The position numbers and the translations under genes were made by a program. Below, in pieces: positions 7,903 to 15,344 of a stretch of DNA of 64,000 nt (position 1 is the stretch's first letter; each line of letters begins with the position of its first letter). Under the pieces are notes generated by a model. That model searched no databases. It was not told where the DNA came from and saw nothing but the letters and a program-made list of their open reading frames with translations. This DNA comes from Streptomyces nigra (GTDB lineage Bacteria > Actinomycetota > Actinomycetes > Streptomycetales > Streptomycetaceae), in contig NZ_CP029043.1 of the NCBI RefSeq assembly GCF_003074055.1, positions 6,130,501 to 6,194,500 of the forward strand, in the 5' to 3' direction.

Positions 7903-9324
7903 GTGCCGTCGATGCTCGACGCAGTCGTGGTGGGTGCGGGACCGAACGGCCTGACCGCTGCCGTGGAGCTGGCCCGCAGGGGCTTCTCCGTGGCCGTGTT
8001 CGAGGCACGGGACACCGTCGGCGGCGGGGCCCGCACCGAGGAGCTGACGCTGCCCGGCTTCCGGCACGACCCCTGCTCGGCCGCCCACCCCCTCGGCATC
8101 AACTCGCCCGCGTTCCGGGCGATGCCGCTCGACCGCTACGGGCTCGAGTGGCTGCACGCCGGGCTGCCCATGGCCCACCCCTTCGCCGACGGCACCGCCG
8201 CCGTGCTGTCCCGGTCCGTCGCCGAGACGGCCGCGTCCTTCGGGCCGCGCGACGCGGGCGCGTACCGCAGGCTGGTCGCCCCGTTCCTGTCCAAGTGGGA
8301 CACCCTGGCACGGGACTTCATGTCGCTGCCGCTCACCGCGCTGCCCCGCGACCCGGTGACCCTCGCCCGCTTCGGGCTGACCGGGCTGCCGCCGTCGACC
8401 TGGCTGATGCGCCGCTTCCGCGACGAACGCGCGCGGGCCCTCTTCTCCGGCCTGGTCGCCCATGTGATGGCCCCGCTGAGCGGCTTCGCGACCGGTGCGA
8501 TCGGCCTGGTCTTCGCCCTCGCCGCGCACGCCCGCGGCTGGCCCGTCGCCCGGGGCGGCTCCCAGTCCATCTCCGACGCCCTCACCGCCTATCTGAAGGA
8601 CCTCGGCGGCACCGTCCACACCGACTACGAGGTGAAGCGACTCGACGACCTGCCGCCCGCGCGGGCGTACGTCTTCGACACCTCGCCCACCGCGCTCGCC
8701 CGGATCGCCGGCTTCGGCCGGTACTACGAGAACTACCGGTACGGCTCCGGCGTCTTCAAGATCGACTACGCGCTGGACGGCCCCGTGCCCTGGACCGCGC
8801 CCGAGGCCCGGCGGGCCGGCACCGTGCAGATCGGCGCGGACAGCGCGGAGATCGGGGCGGCGCTGCGGGCCGCGTCGCGCGAGGGACGCGCACCCGACCG
8901 GCCGTTCATGATCACCGTGCAGCCCAGCGTCGTCGACCCCACCCGGGCCCCCGAGGGCAAGCACGTGTTCTGGGCCTACGGCCATGTCCCCAACGGCTGG
9001 ACGGGCGACCTCACGGACGCCCTGGAACGCCAACTCGAGCGCTTCGCACCGGGGTTCCGTGACCGGGTGCTCGCCCGTGCCACCGCGGGCCCGGCCGAAC
9101 TCGCCGCCCGCAACGCCAACTACGTCGGCGGCGACGTCGGCTCCGGTGCCGCCACCGGTCTGCGCCTGCTGCTGCGCCCCAAGCTCTCGCTGTTCCCGTA
9201 CAGCACCCCGCACCCCGCCATCTACCTCTGCTCGTCCGCGACCCCGCCCGGCCCGGGCGTGCACGGCATGGCGGGGCACAACGCGGCCAAGGCGGTCTGG
9301 CGCCGCCTGCGCCAGGAGCCCTGA
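7903..9324 (+). CDS. FAD-dependent oxidoreductase, phytoene-desaturase/PYROXD2-like
   Basis: This 473-residue flavoprotein opens with the dinucleotide motif VVVGAGPNGLTAA and the FEARDTVGGGART segment typical of the amine-oxidase/phytoene-dehydrogenase superfamily. It ends with a C-terminal FAD-contact region around GPGVHGMAGHNAAK. No carotenoid genes are adjacent, so a carotenoid role is not supported; the closest family is the PYROXD2-like group of unknown substrate. Translation probably starts at GTG behind GAAGGGG; an ATG three codons later is the alternative. The stop codon lies inside a short tandem repeat that continues into the intergenic region. Confidence 0.85.
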   Translation: MPSMLDAVVVGAGPNGLTAAVELARRGFSVAVFEARDTVGGGARTEELTLPGFRHDPCSAAHPLGINSPAFRAMPLDRYGLEWLHAGLPMAHPFADGTAAVLSRSVAETAASFGPRDAGAYRRLVAPFLSKWDTLARDFMSLPLTALPRDPVTLARFGLTGLPPSTWLMRRFRDERARALFSGLVAHVMAPLSGFATGAIGLVFALAAHARGWPVARGGSQSISDALTAYLKDLGGTVHTDYEVKRLDDLPPARAYVFDTSPTALARIAGFGRYYENYRYGSGVFKIDYALDGPVPWTAPEARRAGTVQIGADSAEIGAALRAASREGRAPDRPFMITVQPSVVDPTRAPEGKHVFWAYGHVPNGWTGDLTDALERQLERFAPGFRDRVLARATAGPAELAARNANYVGGDVGSGAATGLRLLLRPKLSLFPYSTPHPAIYLCSSATPPGPGVHGMAGHNAAKAVWRRLRQEP

Positions 9325-9395
9325 GCCCAGGAGCCCTGAGCCCAGGAGCCCAGGAGCCCAGGAGCCCTGAGCCCAGGGCCCTGAGTCCTGAGCCA
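9312..9395 (+). repeat. degenerate tandem repeat spanning a stop codon
   Basis: Units of CCCAGGAGCCCTGAG and the shortened CCCAGGAG are repeated about six times with small deletions. The first copy is the CDS end itself (codons Gln-Glu-Pro-stop), so the array looks like slippage duplication of a gene terminus. It ends 48 bp before the macrodomain gene. No protein is encoded in it, and copy number is likely to vary between strains. Confidence 0.85.
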
Positions 9396-9442
9396 CGGGC
9401 CCCGCGCCTGCGTCGACCGGCCCGTCCTGCTAGGAAGGGCCC

Positions 9443-9955
9443 ATGACCACCATCGAACTCGTCCGGGGCGACATCACACGGCAGACGGCCGACGCGATCG
9501 TCAACGCCGCGAACTCCTCCCTGCTCGGCGGAGGCGGCGTGGACGGTGCCATCCACCGGCGTGGCGGCCCCGCGATCCTCGCCGAGTGCCGCGCGCTGCG
9601 GGCCTCCCGGTACGGCAAGGGTTTGCCCACCGGACAGGCGGTCGCCACCACGGCCGGCGACCTGCCGGCCCGATGGGTGATCCACACGGTGGGCCCGGTC
9701 TGGTCGCGGGACGAGGACCTCTCGGACCTGCTGGCCTCCTGCTACCGCGAGTCCCTGCGCGTCGCCGACGAACTCGGCGCGCGGACGGTCGCCTTCCCCG
9801 CCATCTCCACCGGTATCTACGGCTGGCCCATGGACGACGGCGCCCGGATCGCCGTGGAGACCGTGAGGGCGGCGGAGACCCAGGTCGAGGAGGCGCGGTT
9901 CGTGCTGTTCGACGCGGCCGCGTACGACGTGTTCGCCAGGCGGCTGGAGGCGTGA
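9443..9955 (+). CDS. macrodomain protein, O-acetyl-ADP-ribose deacetylase (YmdB-like)
   Basis: This 170-residue protein is a single stand-alone macrodomain. It shows the ADP-ribose-binding series GDIT, NAANSSLLGGGGVDGAIHR, and the phosphate loop STGIYGWP. Bacterial members hydrolyse O-acetyl-ADP-ribose, the by-product of sirtuins, and can remove ADP-ribose from proteins. The ATG follows AGGAAGGG. A sirtuin, a Nudix hydrolase and an ADP-ribosylglycohydrolase lie within the next 6 kb, which suggests a role in recycling ADP-ribose species. There is no promoter-scale gap with the upstream gene other than the repeat array. Confidence 0.93.
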   Translation: MTTIELVRGDITRQTADAIVNAANSSLLGGGGVDGAIHRRGGPAILAECRALRASRYGKGLPTGQAVATTAGDLPARWVIHTVGPVWSRDEDLSDLLASCYRESLRVADELGARTVAFPAISTGIYGWPMDDGARIAVETVRAAETQVEEARFVLFDAAAYDVFARRLEA

Positions 9956-10017
9956 ACACCGCCCGGGGCTGATCCGTACCCCTCCTCGTGGAGACGCACC
10001 AGGCACACCAGTCGGAC

Positions 10018-10467
10018 ATGACGAACCGAGGAACCGGAACCCGCAGGGCCGCGCTCGCCGCCGGCCTCGCCCCGCTGCTCCTGGCCACCGCCTGCGGTGG
10101 CGGCGACTCGGGCTCGGCAGCCGCGTCGAGCGGCCCGCCGAAGGTCTCCGCCACCGAGGCCGGCGTGGTGGCACCCGCGAAGATCGAGGTGATAGCCGGC
10201 CTGACCGGGTGCAAGGTGAAGATCAGGACCGAGGCGAACGAGCTGCGCGAGGGCGTCTGCCGGACGAAGCAGGGCGACTACCTCGTCACGACGTTCCCCG
10301 AGGAGAAGCTGAAACGGACCTGGCTGGACTCGGCCTCCGTCTACGGCGGCACGTACCTGGTCGGCACCCGCTGGGTGGTCAGCGGCAAGCCCGCCGTACT
10401 GGAACGGCTGCGCCCCCGGATCGGCGGCACCATGGAACAACTGAGAGGCATCGGCCCGAGCACCTGA
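10018..10467 (+). CDS. small secreted lipoprotein, function unknown
   Basis: About 149 residues. The N-terminus has twin arginines (TRRAAL), a short hydrophobic run and a lipobox-like LATAC with the modified Cys near residue 25, then a Gly/Ser/Ala linker. It is probably exported (Tat or Sec) and lipid-anchored outside the membrane. The mature part has two further Cys residues (TGCKVKI, EGVCRTK) that could form a disulphide. I recognise no catalytic domain. An in-frame GTG 30 bases upstream would add ten residues; neither start has a strong ribosome-binding site. It lies between the macrodomain and alkylation-repair genes. Confidence 0.7.
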   Translation: MTNRGTGTRRAALAAGLAPLLLATACGGGDSGSAAASSGPPKVSATEAGVVAPAKIEVIAGLTGCKVKIRTEANELREGVCRTKQGDYLVTTFPEEKLKRTWLDSASVYGGTYLVGTRWVVSGKPAVLERLRPRIGGTMEQLRGIGPST

Positions 10468-10479
10468 GCGGAGGGACCC

Positions 10480-10495
10480 CCGACCTACGTGTCGG
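10480..10495. promoter_or_regulatory. inverted repeat upstream of the Ada/AlkA gene
   Basis: CCGAC-CTACGT-GTCGG forms two five-base arms in the 71-bp gap before the Ada/AlkA start. It could be an operator for the AraC-type domain of that protein, or a weak terminator for the lipoprotein gene. It is short, so the call is tentative. Confidence 0.3.
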
Positions 10496-10538
10496 ATTCT
10501 CGCCAGCAGCCCCCCACCCCGTCCCCGATCCTGGACCC

Positions 10539-12020
10539 ATGAACCAGGGGATGCACACCGACGTCGAGCGCTGCGTGCGCGCCGTGCAGTCGAAGGACGC
10601 CCGCTTCGACGGGTGGTTCTTCACGGCGGTCGTCACGACCGGGATCTACTGCAGGCCCAGCTGCCCGGCGGTGCCGCCCAGGCCCGCGAACATGCGGTTC
10701 CTGCCGAGCGCCGCCGCCTGCCAGCAGGCCGGGTTCCGCGCCTGCAAGCGGTGCCGCCCGGACACCAGCCCCGGCTCACCCGAGTGGAACCAGCGCGCCG
10801 ACCTCGTGGCCCGCGCCATGCGGCTCATCGCCGACGGCGTCGTGGACCGCGAGGGCGTCCCCGGCCTCGCCGCGCGCCTCGGCTACAGCACCCGCCAGAT
10901 CGAACGCCAGCTCCTCGCCGAACTCGGCGCCGGCCCGCTCGCCCTGGCCCGCGCCCAGCGCGCCCGGACCGCGCGGCTCCTCATCGAGACGACGCCCCTG
11001 TCCATGGCGGACATCGCCTTCGCGGCCGGCTTCGCCTCGGTCCGCACCTTCAACGACACCGTCCGCGAGGTCTTCGCCCTGGCCCCGACCGACCTGCGCG
11101 CCCGCGCACCCCGGTCGTCCCAGGGCGGCACCGCCGGAGCCCTCACCCTGCGCCTGCCGTTCCGCGCCCCCCTCAACCCCGACAACCTCTTCGGGCACCT
11201 CGCGGCGACCGCCGTGCCCGGCGTGGAGGAGTGGCGGGACGGCGCGTACCGGCGCACGCTCCGGCTGCCGTACGGCCACGGCATCGTGGCGCTGACCCCG
11301 CGGCCCGACCACATCGCCTGCCGCCTCACCCTCAGCGACCTGCGCGACCTCACCGTCGCGACCAGCCGGTGCCGGCGGATGCTCGACCTGGACGCCGATC
11401 CGGTCGCCGTCGACGACCAGTTGCGCACCGACCCGGTGCTGGCGCCCCTGGTCGACAAGGCCCCCGGCCGCCGGGTGCCGCGCACGGTCGACGAGGCCGA
11501 GTTCGCCGTACGGGCGGTGCTCGGGCAGCAGGTCTCCACGGCGGCCGCCCGCACCCACGCGGGCCGCCTGGTCACCGCGCACGGCGATCCGGTGACCGAC
11601 CCCGAGGGCGGTCTCACCCACCTCTTCCCGGAGCCCGCCGCCCTGGCGTCCGCCGACCCCGAGTCACTGGCGATGCCCCGCAGCCGCCGCACGACCTTCA
11701 CGACCCTGGTCCGCCGCCTCGCCGACGGCGACCTCCGCCTCGGCCCGGACAGCGACTGGCCCGAGACCCGGGCGGCCCTGCTCTCCCTGCCGGGCTTCGG
11801 CCCCTGGACGGTCGACGTCATCGCGATGCGCGCGCTCGGCGACCCCGACGCCTTCCTCCCCACCGACCTCGGCGTCCGCCGCGCCGCCCGTGAACTGGGT
11901 CTGCCGTCCACACCCGCGGCCCTCACCGCCCGCGCCGCCGCCTGGCGCCCCTGGCGCGCCTACGCCGTCCAGTACCTGTGGGCGACGGACAGCCACCCCA
12001 TCAACTTCCTCCCCGCGTAA
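10539..12020 (+). CDS. alkA: Ada-AlkA fusion: methylphosphotriester sensor/regulator with 3-methyladenine DNA glycosylase
   Basis: 493 residues in three parts. Residues 10-75 are the Ada zinc domain with Cys38, Cys42, Cys69 and Cys72; Cys38 is the likely methyl acceptor from DNA phosphotriesters. Residues 85-165 hold an AraC-type helix-turn-helix (YSTRQIERQL, ADIAFAAGFASVRTF). Residues 180-490 form an AlkA N-domain and HhH-GPD glycosylase with GQQVSTAAA and LPGFGPWTVDVI; the aspartate in AFLPTDLGV is the expected catalytic one. It senses methylation damage, activates its own operon and excises alkylated bases. The ATG is the first in frame before the domain, with a second ATG four codons on. 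Ogt follows after 9 bp. Confidence 0.95.
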   Translation: MNQGMHTDVERCVRAVQSKDARFDGWFFTAVVTTGIYCRPSCPAVPPRPANMRFLPSAAACQQAGFRACKRCRPDTSPGSPEWNQRADLVARAMRLIADGVVDREGVPGLAARLGYSTRQIERQLLAELGAGPLALARAQRARTARLLIETTPLSMADIAFAAGFASVRTFNDTVREVFALAPTDLRARAPRSSQGGTAGALTLRLPFRAPLNPDNLFGHLAATAVPGVEEWRDGAYRRTLRLPYGHGIVALTPRPDHIACRLTLSDLRDLTVATSRCRRMLDLDADPVAVDDQLRTDPVLAPLVDKAPGRRVPRTVDEAEFAVRAVLGQQVSTAAARTHAGRLVTAHGDPVTDPEGGLTHLFPEPAALASADPESLAMPRSRRTTFTTLVRRLADGDLRLGPDSDWPETRAALLSLPGFGPWTVDVIAMRALGDPDAFLPTDLGVRRAARELGLPSTPAALTARAAAWRPWRAYAVQYLWATDSHPINFLPA

Positions 12021-12029
12021 GGAGAACCG

Positions 12030-12512
12030 GTGCGACAGCACACCGTCATCGACAGCCCGTACGGCGCCCTCACCCTCGTCGCCGAGGACGGCGTCCTGTG
12101 CGGCCTCTACATGACAGCCCAACGCCACCGCCCGGCCGAGGAAACCTTCGGCCCCCGAGACGCAACCCCCTTCGCCCAGACGGAAGAAGAGCTGGAGTCC
12201 TACTTCGCAGGCGAGCTCAGGCAGTTCACGATCCCCCTCCACCTGAAGGGCACCCCCTTCCAGCTCACCGTCTGGAACCACCTGCGCGCGATCCCCTACG
12301 GCGAGACCCGCACCTACGGTCAACTGGCCGAAGCCCTGGGCAAAAAGGGCGCGTCCCGCGCGGTCGGCCTGGCCAACGGCAAGAACCCGATCGGCATCGT
12401 CGTCCCCTGCCACCGAGTCATCGGCGCGACCGGCTCCCTCACCGGCTACGGCGGCGGCCTCCCCCGCAAACAACGCCTGTTGGCCTTCGAGAGCGGCGCC
12501 GCGCTGTTCTGA
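12030..12512 (+). CDS. ogt: methylated-DNA--protein-cysteine methyltransferase
   Basis: A 160-residue suicide repair protein that takes the methyl group from O6-methylguanine. The active cysteine is Cys127 in VVPCHRVIG, preceded by the Ada/Ogt DNA-binding HTH (IPYGETRTYGQLA). The GTG start follows AAGGAGA, which overlaps the stop region of alkA, so the two are co-translated. With the Ada zinc/AraC portion fused to AlkA and the methyltransferase separate, the pair together covers the functions of the E. coli Ada and AlkA proteins. It converges on cobB with only 7 bp between stop codons. Confidence 0.96.
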   Translation: MRQHTVIDSPYGALTLVAEDGVLCGLYMTAQRHRPAEETFGPRDATPFAQTEEELESYFAGELRQFTIPLHLKGTPFQLTVWNHLRAIPYGETRTYGQLAEALGKKGASRAVGLANGKNPIGIVVPCHRVIGATGSLTGYGGGLPRKQRLLAFESGAALF

Positions 12513-12519
12513 CGCCCAC

Positions 12520-13251
12520 TCAGTCGTCCTTCTCGATCCTCCGGAGCAGCTCAGGCAACGCCGTTCCGATCGGTTCCCGTACGACCTCGTCGGCCAGGTC
12601 GTCGTACGGTGTCGGTTCCGCGTTCACGATGATCAGGCGGGCGCCGTGGTCCGCGGCGATGCCGGCCAGGCCCGCCGCCGGCTGGACCTGGAGGCTGGAG
12701 CCGGCCGCGATGAAGATCTGGCAGGCCTTGGTGATCGCGACCGCCTGGCCGAGGACCTCCGGGTCGAGGCGTTCGCCGAACATCACCGTCGCGGACTTGA
12801 GGACGCCCCCGCACTCCAGGCACGGCGGGTCGTCCTCGCCGGCGTCGACGCGGGCCAGGACGTCCTCCATGGGGGAGCGGGCGTGGCACTTGGTGCACAC
12901 CACCTGCCGTGCGGTGCCGTGCAGCTCCAGGACCTTGCGGGCCGGGAGCCCGGCGAGCTGATGCAGGCCGTCCACGTTCTGCGTGATCACCCGCACCGGC
13001 ACCCCCGAGCGCTCCAGCTCGGCCACCGCCCGGTGCGCCGCGTTGGGCTCGGGGTTCAGCGCGCCGGTCTCCCGCCGCATCAGCCACGACCGCCGCCGGA
13101 TGTCCGGGTCGGCCATGTAGTACTCGTACGTCACGAGCTTCTCGGCCTCGGGGTCGCGCCGCCACAGGCCGTTCGGCCCGCGGTAGTCCGGGATGCCGGA
13201 GTCGGTCGAGATGCCGGCGCCGCTGAGCAGGGCCACGAGGGGCTTGGTCAT
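12520..13251 (-). CDS. cobB: NAD-dependent protein deacylase, sirtuin (CobB-like)
   Basis: A 243-residue Sir2 protein. Visible signatures are G11-A-G-I-S, TQNVDGLH (90-97), the catalytic His111 in ELHG, and a zinc site at Cys119, Cys122, Cys144 and Cys147. It removes acyl groups from lysine using NAD, yielding O-acetyl-ADP-ribose and nicotinamide; acyl-CoA synthetases are classic targets. The Tyr/Arg pair that marks desuccinylases is not evident, so deacetylase is the simplest call. The macrodomain gene that could process its product is 2.6 kb away on the other strand. It is monocistronic and convergent with ogt. Confidence 0.95.
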   Translation of the reverse strand: MTKPLVALLSGAGISTDSGIPDYRGPNGLWRRDPEAEKLVTYEYYMADPDIRRRSWLMRRETGALNPEPNAAHRAVAELERSGVPVRVITQNVDGLHQLAGLPARKVLELHGTARQVVCTKCHARSPMEDVLARVDAGEDDPPCLECGGVLKSATVMFGERLDPEVLGQAVAITKACQIFIAAGSSLQVQPAAGLAGIAADHGARLIIVNAEPTPYDDLADEVVREPIGTALPELLRRIEKDD

Positions 13252-13343
13252 GTCGCCGAGAGTAGGACGGGCGGCCGGAGCGCGGCGAATGGATATTCGA
13301 GCGAGCGCCTGTACGCCCCGGCTGCCGGTGCTAGCGTGCCAGC

Positions 13344-13544
13344 ATGGCCAAGGTCACCGTGTCGCTCGATGCCGAACTCGTCGTGGAGGCCATGGTCCTC
13401 GCGGGTGTCGGCAGCCCCCAGGACGCCGTCGAACTCGTCCTGCGCGACTACGTCCAGCGCGGGCACCGCACCGAGGCACGGGTCGCCGAGCGCGACGACG
13501 CCCTGCGCGACGTGGACGTCCGGCCCCGGGACGTCGAGGGCTGA
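13344..13544 (+). CDS. VapB/ribbon-helix-helix-like antitoxin, no toxin partner visible
   Basis: A 66-residue protein with an N-terminal strand-helix-helix (AKVTVSLDAELVVEAM) and GSPQDAVELVLRDYV, typical of VapB-type antitoxins that bind DNA as dimers and neutralise PIN-domain toxins through the C-terminus. There is no PIN-domain gene downstream: the next gene is convergent and ends 8 bp away. It may be a solitary regulator, an antitoxin acting on a toxin elsewhere, or a remnant. It starts 92 bp from the divergent cobB start, so it could also regulate that promoter (inference). Confidence 0.65.
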   Translation: MAKVTVSLDAELVVEAMVLAGVGSPQDAVELVLRDYVQRGHRTEARVAERDDALRDVDVRPRDVEG

Positions 13545-13552
13545 CGTCCGGG

Positions 13553-14056
13553 TCAGGCCACCTTGCGACCGTTCTCCAGTTCCACCGGCCCCGTGCCGTC
13601 CGCCAGGGCGTCCAGCGCGGCCAGGACGCGGCGGCCCGGAGCGCCCGGCAGATGATCGGCGAGTTCCTCGCGGGGCACCAGGCGCCAGGACAGCAGCTCC
13701 TGCTCCTGGAGGCGGATCGCCTTCAGGTCGTCCGCGGTGAGCACCCCGCCGTCGTACAGGTATGCCACCAGCGGCGGCCGGCCCGCCCCCTGCACCCAGT
13801 CCACCGCCGGCAGCCGACCCGGCTCGCGGTCCAGCCCGATCTCCTCCAGGGGCTCGCGGCGCGCGCCCTGCCGGGGCGTCTCACCGGCGTCCGACTCGAT
13901 CGTGCCGCCGGGCAGCGCCCAGCCCTCGCGGTAGTTCGGCTCCACGAGCAGCACCCGGCCCTCTTCGTCCCGGAAGAGAGCGGCGGCGTCGGCGAGGACA
14001 CGGGGGAGCCCCGCGATGTACGTGGCGCAGTCCTGTGCCGGGGGCGTCGAGGTCAT
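13553..14056 (-). CDS. Nudix hydrolase with a modified Nudix box
   Basis: A 167-residue Nudix-fold protein. The box reads GETPRQGARREPLEEIGL, so the helix with REx2EExG is present, but two residues are inserted in the preceding GGTIESDAGE loop and proline occupies the usual hydrophobic position after RE. Nudix enzymes cleave nucleoside diphosphates linked to X, and ADP-ribose is one common substrate. The ATG overlaps the stop of the ADP-ribosylglycohydrolase gene (ATGA), so the two are translationally coupled, which makes an ADP-ribose-type substrate plausible. A reading frame continues much further upstream on this strand, but it is antisense to glycerate kinase and not coding. Confidence 0.85.
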   Translation of the reverse strand: MTSTPPAQDCATYIAGLPRVLADAAALFRDEEGRVLLVEPNYREGWALPGGTIESDAGETPRQGARREPLEEIGLDREPGRLPAVDWVQGAGRPPLVAYLYDGGVLTADDLKAIRLQEQELLSWRLVPREELADHLPGAPGRRVLAALDALADGTGPVELENGRKVA

Positions 14057-15174
14057 TCGGGAAGGGTGACCGGCTGGGCGATCGTGGAACCCGCGCCCGC
14101 CTGCGCACCCAGCTCCGCCAGCCGCAGCGTCCGCTCCGCCAGCTCGCTGATCCGCACTCCGTCGAAGCCGAAGACCGCGCTGCGCACCGTGTCCTCCAGC
14201 GGCTCCGTCCACTGCGCCGGGATCGCCGACGCGCCGCCCAGCACGCCCGCCACCGACCCGGCCGTCGCCCCGTTGGAGTCGGTGTCCAGGCCGCCGCGCA
14301 CGGTGAGCGTGATGGTGCGGGTGAAGTCGCCGTCGCCGTACAGCAGCCCCGCCGTGAGGACGGCCGCGTTCGGGACGGTGTGGATCCAGCCGAGGCCCGC
14401 CGTCTCCTCGGCCACCGTGGCGAGCGTGTCCTCCCAGGACATCCGCGCCTCGTGCAGCGTCGCCACCCGGCGCACGGTACGGGCGAGCCGGCTGCTCGCC
14501 GGGATCACCGCGAGCGCCCGGTCGACGGCCTCCCGGACCGTGGCCGCGGTGAACGCCGCCGAGATCAGCGCAGCCGCCCACATCGCGCCGTACACCCCGT
14601 TCCCGGTGTGCGAGAGCACCGCGTCCCGGCGGGCCAGGGAGGCGGCGCGGGCGGGGACGCCGGGCGAGGTCCAGCCGTAGACGTCGGCGCGGATGAGGGC
14701 GCCGATCCACTCCTGGTGCGGATTGTCGTAGGTGGCGGTGAGCGGCGGCTTCAGGCCGTTCGCGAGATTGCGGTACGCCGCCCGCTCCGCCGTGAAGGTC
14801 TGCAGGAACGGCAGGCGCAGCAGCCACAGGTCCCCGACCTGCTCGGTGCTGAAGCCGAAGCCGTGCCGCTCCAGCAGGTCGAGGCCGAGGATCGCGTAGT
14901 CGACGTCGTCGTCGCGGCAGCTGCCGTGGATACGGCCGCGCACGCACTGCCGCCACTCGGGCCGCATCGAGCGCCCGTCCTCCTCGTCGGCCGGCTCCGG
15001 CAGATAGTCGGTGAGCGGCAGGGCCGCGGCCCTGCGCAGATAGCGGTCGATCCGGTCGCGCGTCCACACCTCGCCCTGCTCGACCGGTTTGCCGAGCATG
15101 TTGCCGGCGATCCGGCCCAGCCAGCCGCCGAGGATGCGGTCGGCGAGCTCCGGTTCCGTGTCCACAGCGGTCAT
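14053..15174 (-). CDS. ADP-ribosylglycohydrolase family protein
   Basis: A 373-residue all-alpha ADP-ribosylglycohydrolase (DraG/ARH fold). The binuclear magnesium site is visible as RDDDVDYAI (Asp88-90, Asp92) and GGLDTDSNGATAGSVAG near residues 295-311. The N-terminal GGWLGRIAGNMLGKPVE is the substrate-loop motif. The family removes ADP-ribose from arginine, serine or DNA, or hydrolyses ADP-ribosyl small molecules; some actinobacterial members act on other ribosides. It is the first gene of a two-gene unit with the Nudix hydrolase. The start ATG is the only one near the conserved N-terminus, and the promoter lies in the 170-bp gap to the divergent glycerate kinase gene. Confidence 0.93.
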   Translation of the reverse strand: MTAVDTEPELADRILGGWLGRIAGNMLGKPVEQGEVWTRDRIDRYLRRAAALPLTDYLPEPADEEDGRSMRPEWRQCVRGRIHGSCRDDDVDYAILGLDLLERHGFGFSTEQVGDLWLLRLPFLQTFTAERAAYRNLANGLKPPLTATYDNPHQEWIGALIRADVYGWTSPGVPARAASLARRDAVLSHTGNGVYGAMWAAALISAAFTAATVREAVDRALAVIPASSRLARTVRRVATLHEARMSWEDTLATVAEETAGLGWIHTVPNAAVLTAGLLYGDGDFTRTITLTVRGGLDTDSNGATAGSVAGVLGGASAIPAQWTEPLEDTVRSAVFGFDGVRISELAERTLRLAELGAQAGAGSTIAQPVTLPE

Positions 15175-15344
15175 AGGACCGGTCTACCCGATTCAGGCGA
15201 CCGCCCACGCGCCCGGCACGCCGGAGCCGTCCCGGCCCGGCCCACGCTCCGGCGGGGCATGGCGGTCCGGGGTGTCGCCGGTTAAGGTCGCAGCGGCGCG
15301 ACTGGCCCCGACCTGTGCGGGGCCCGGAGAGCAAGGGGATACAG

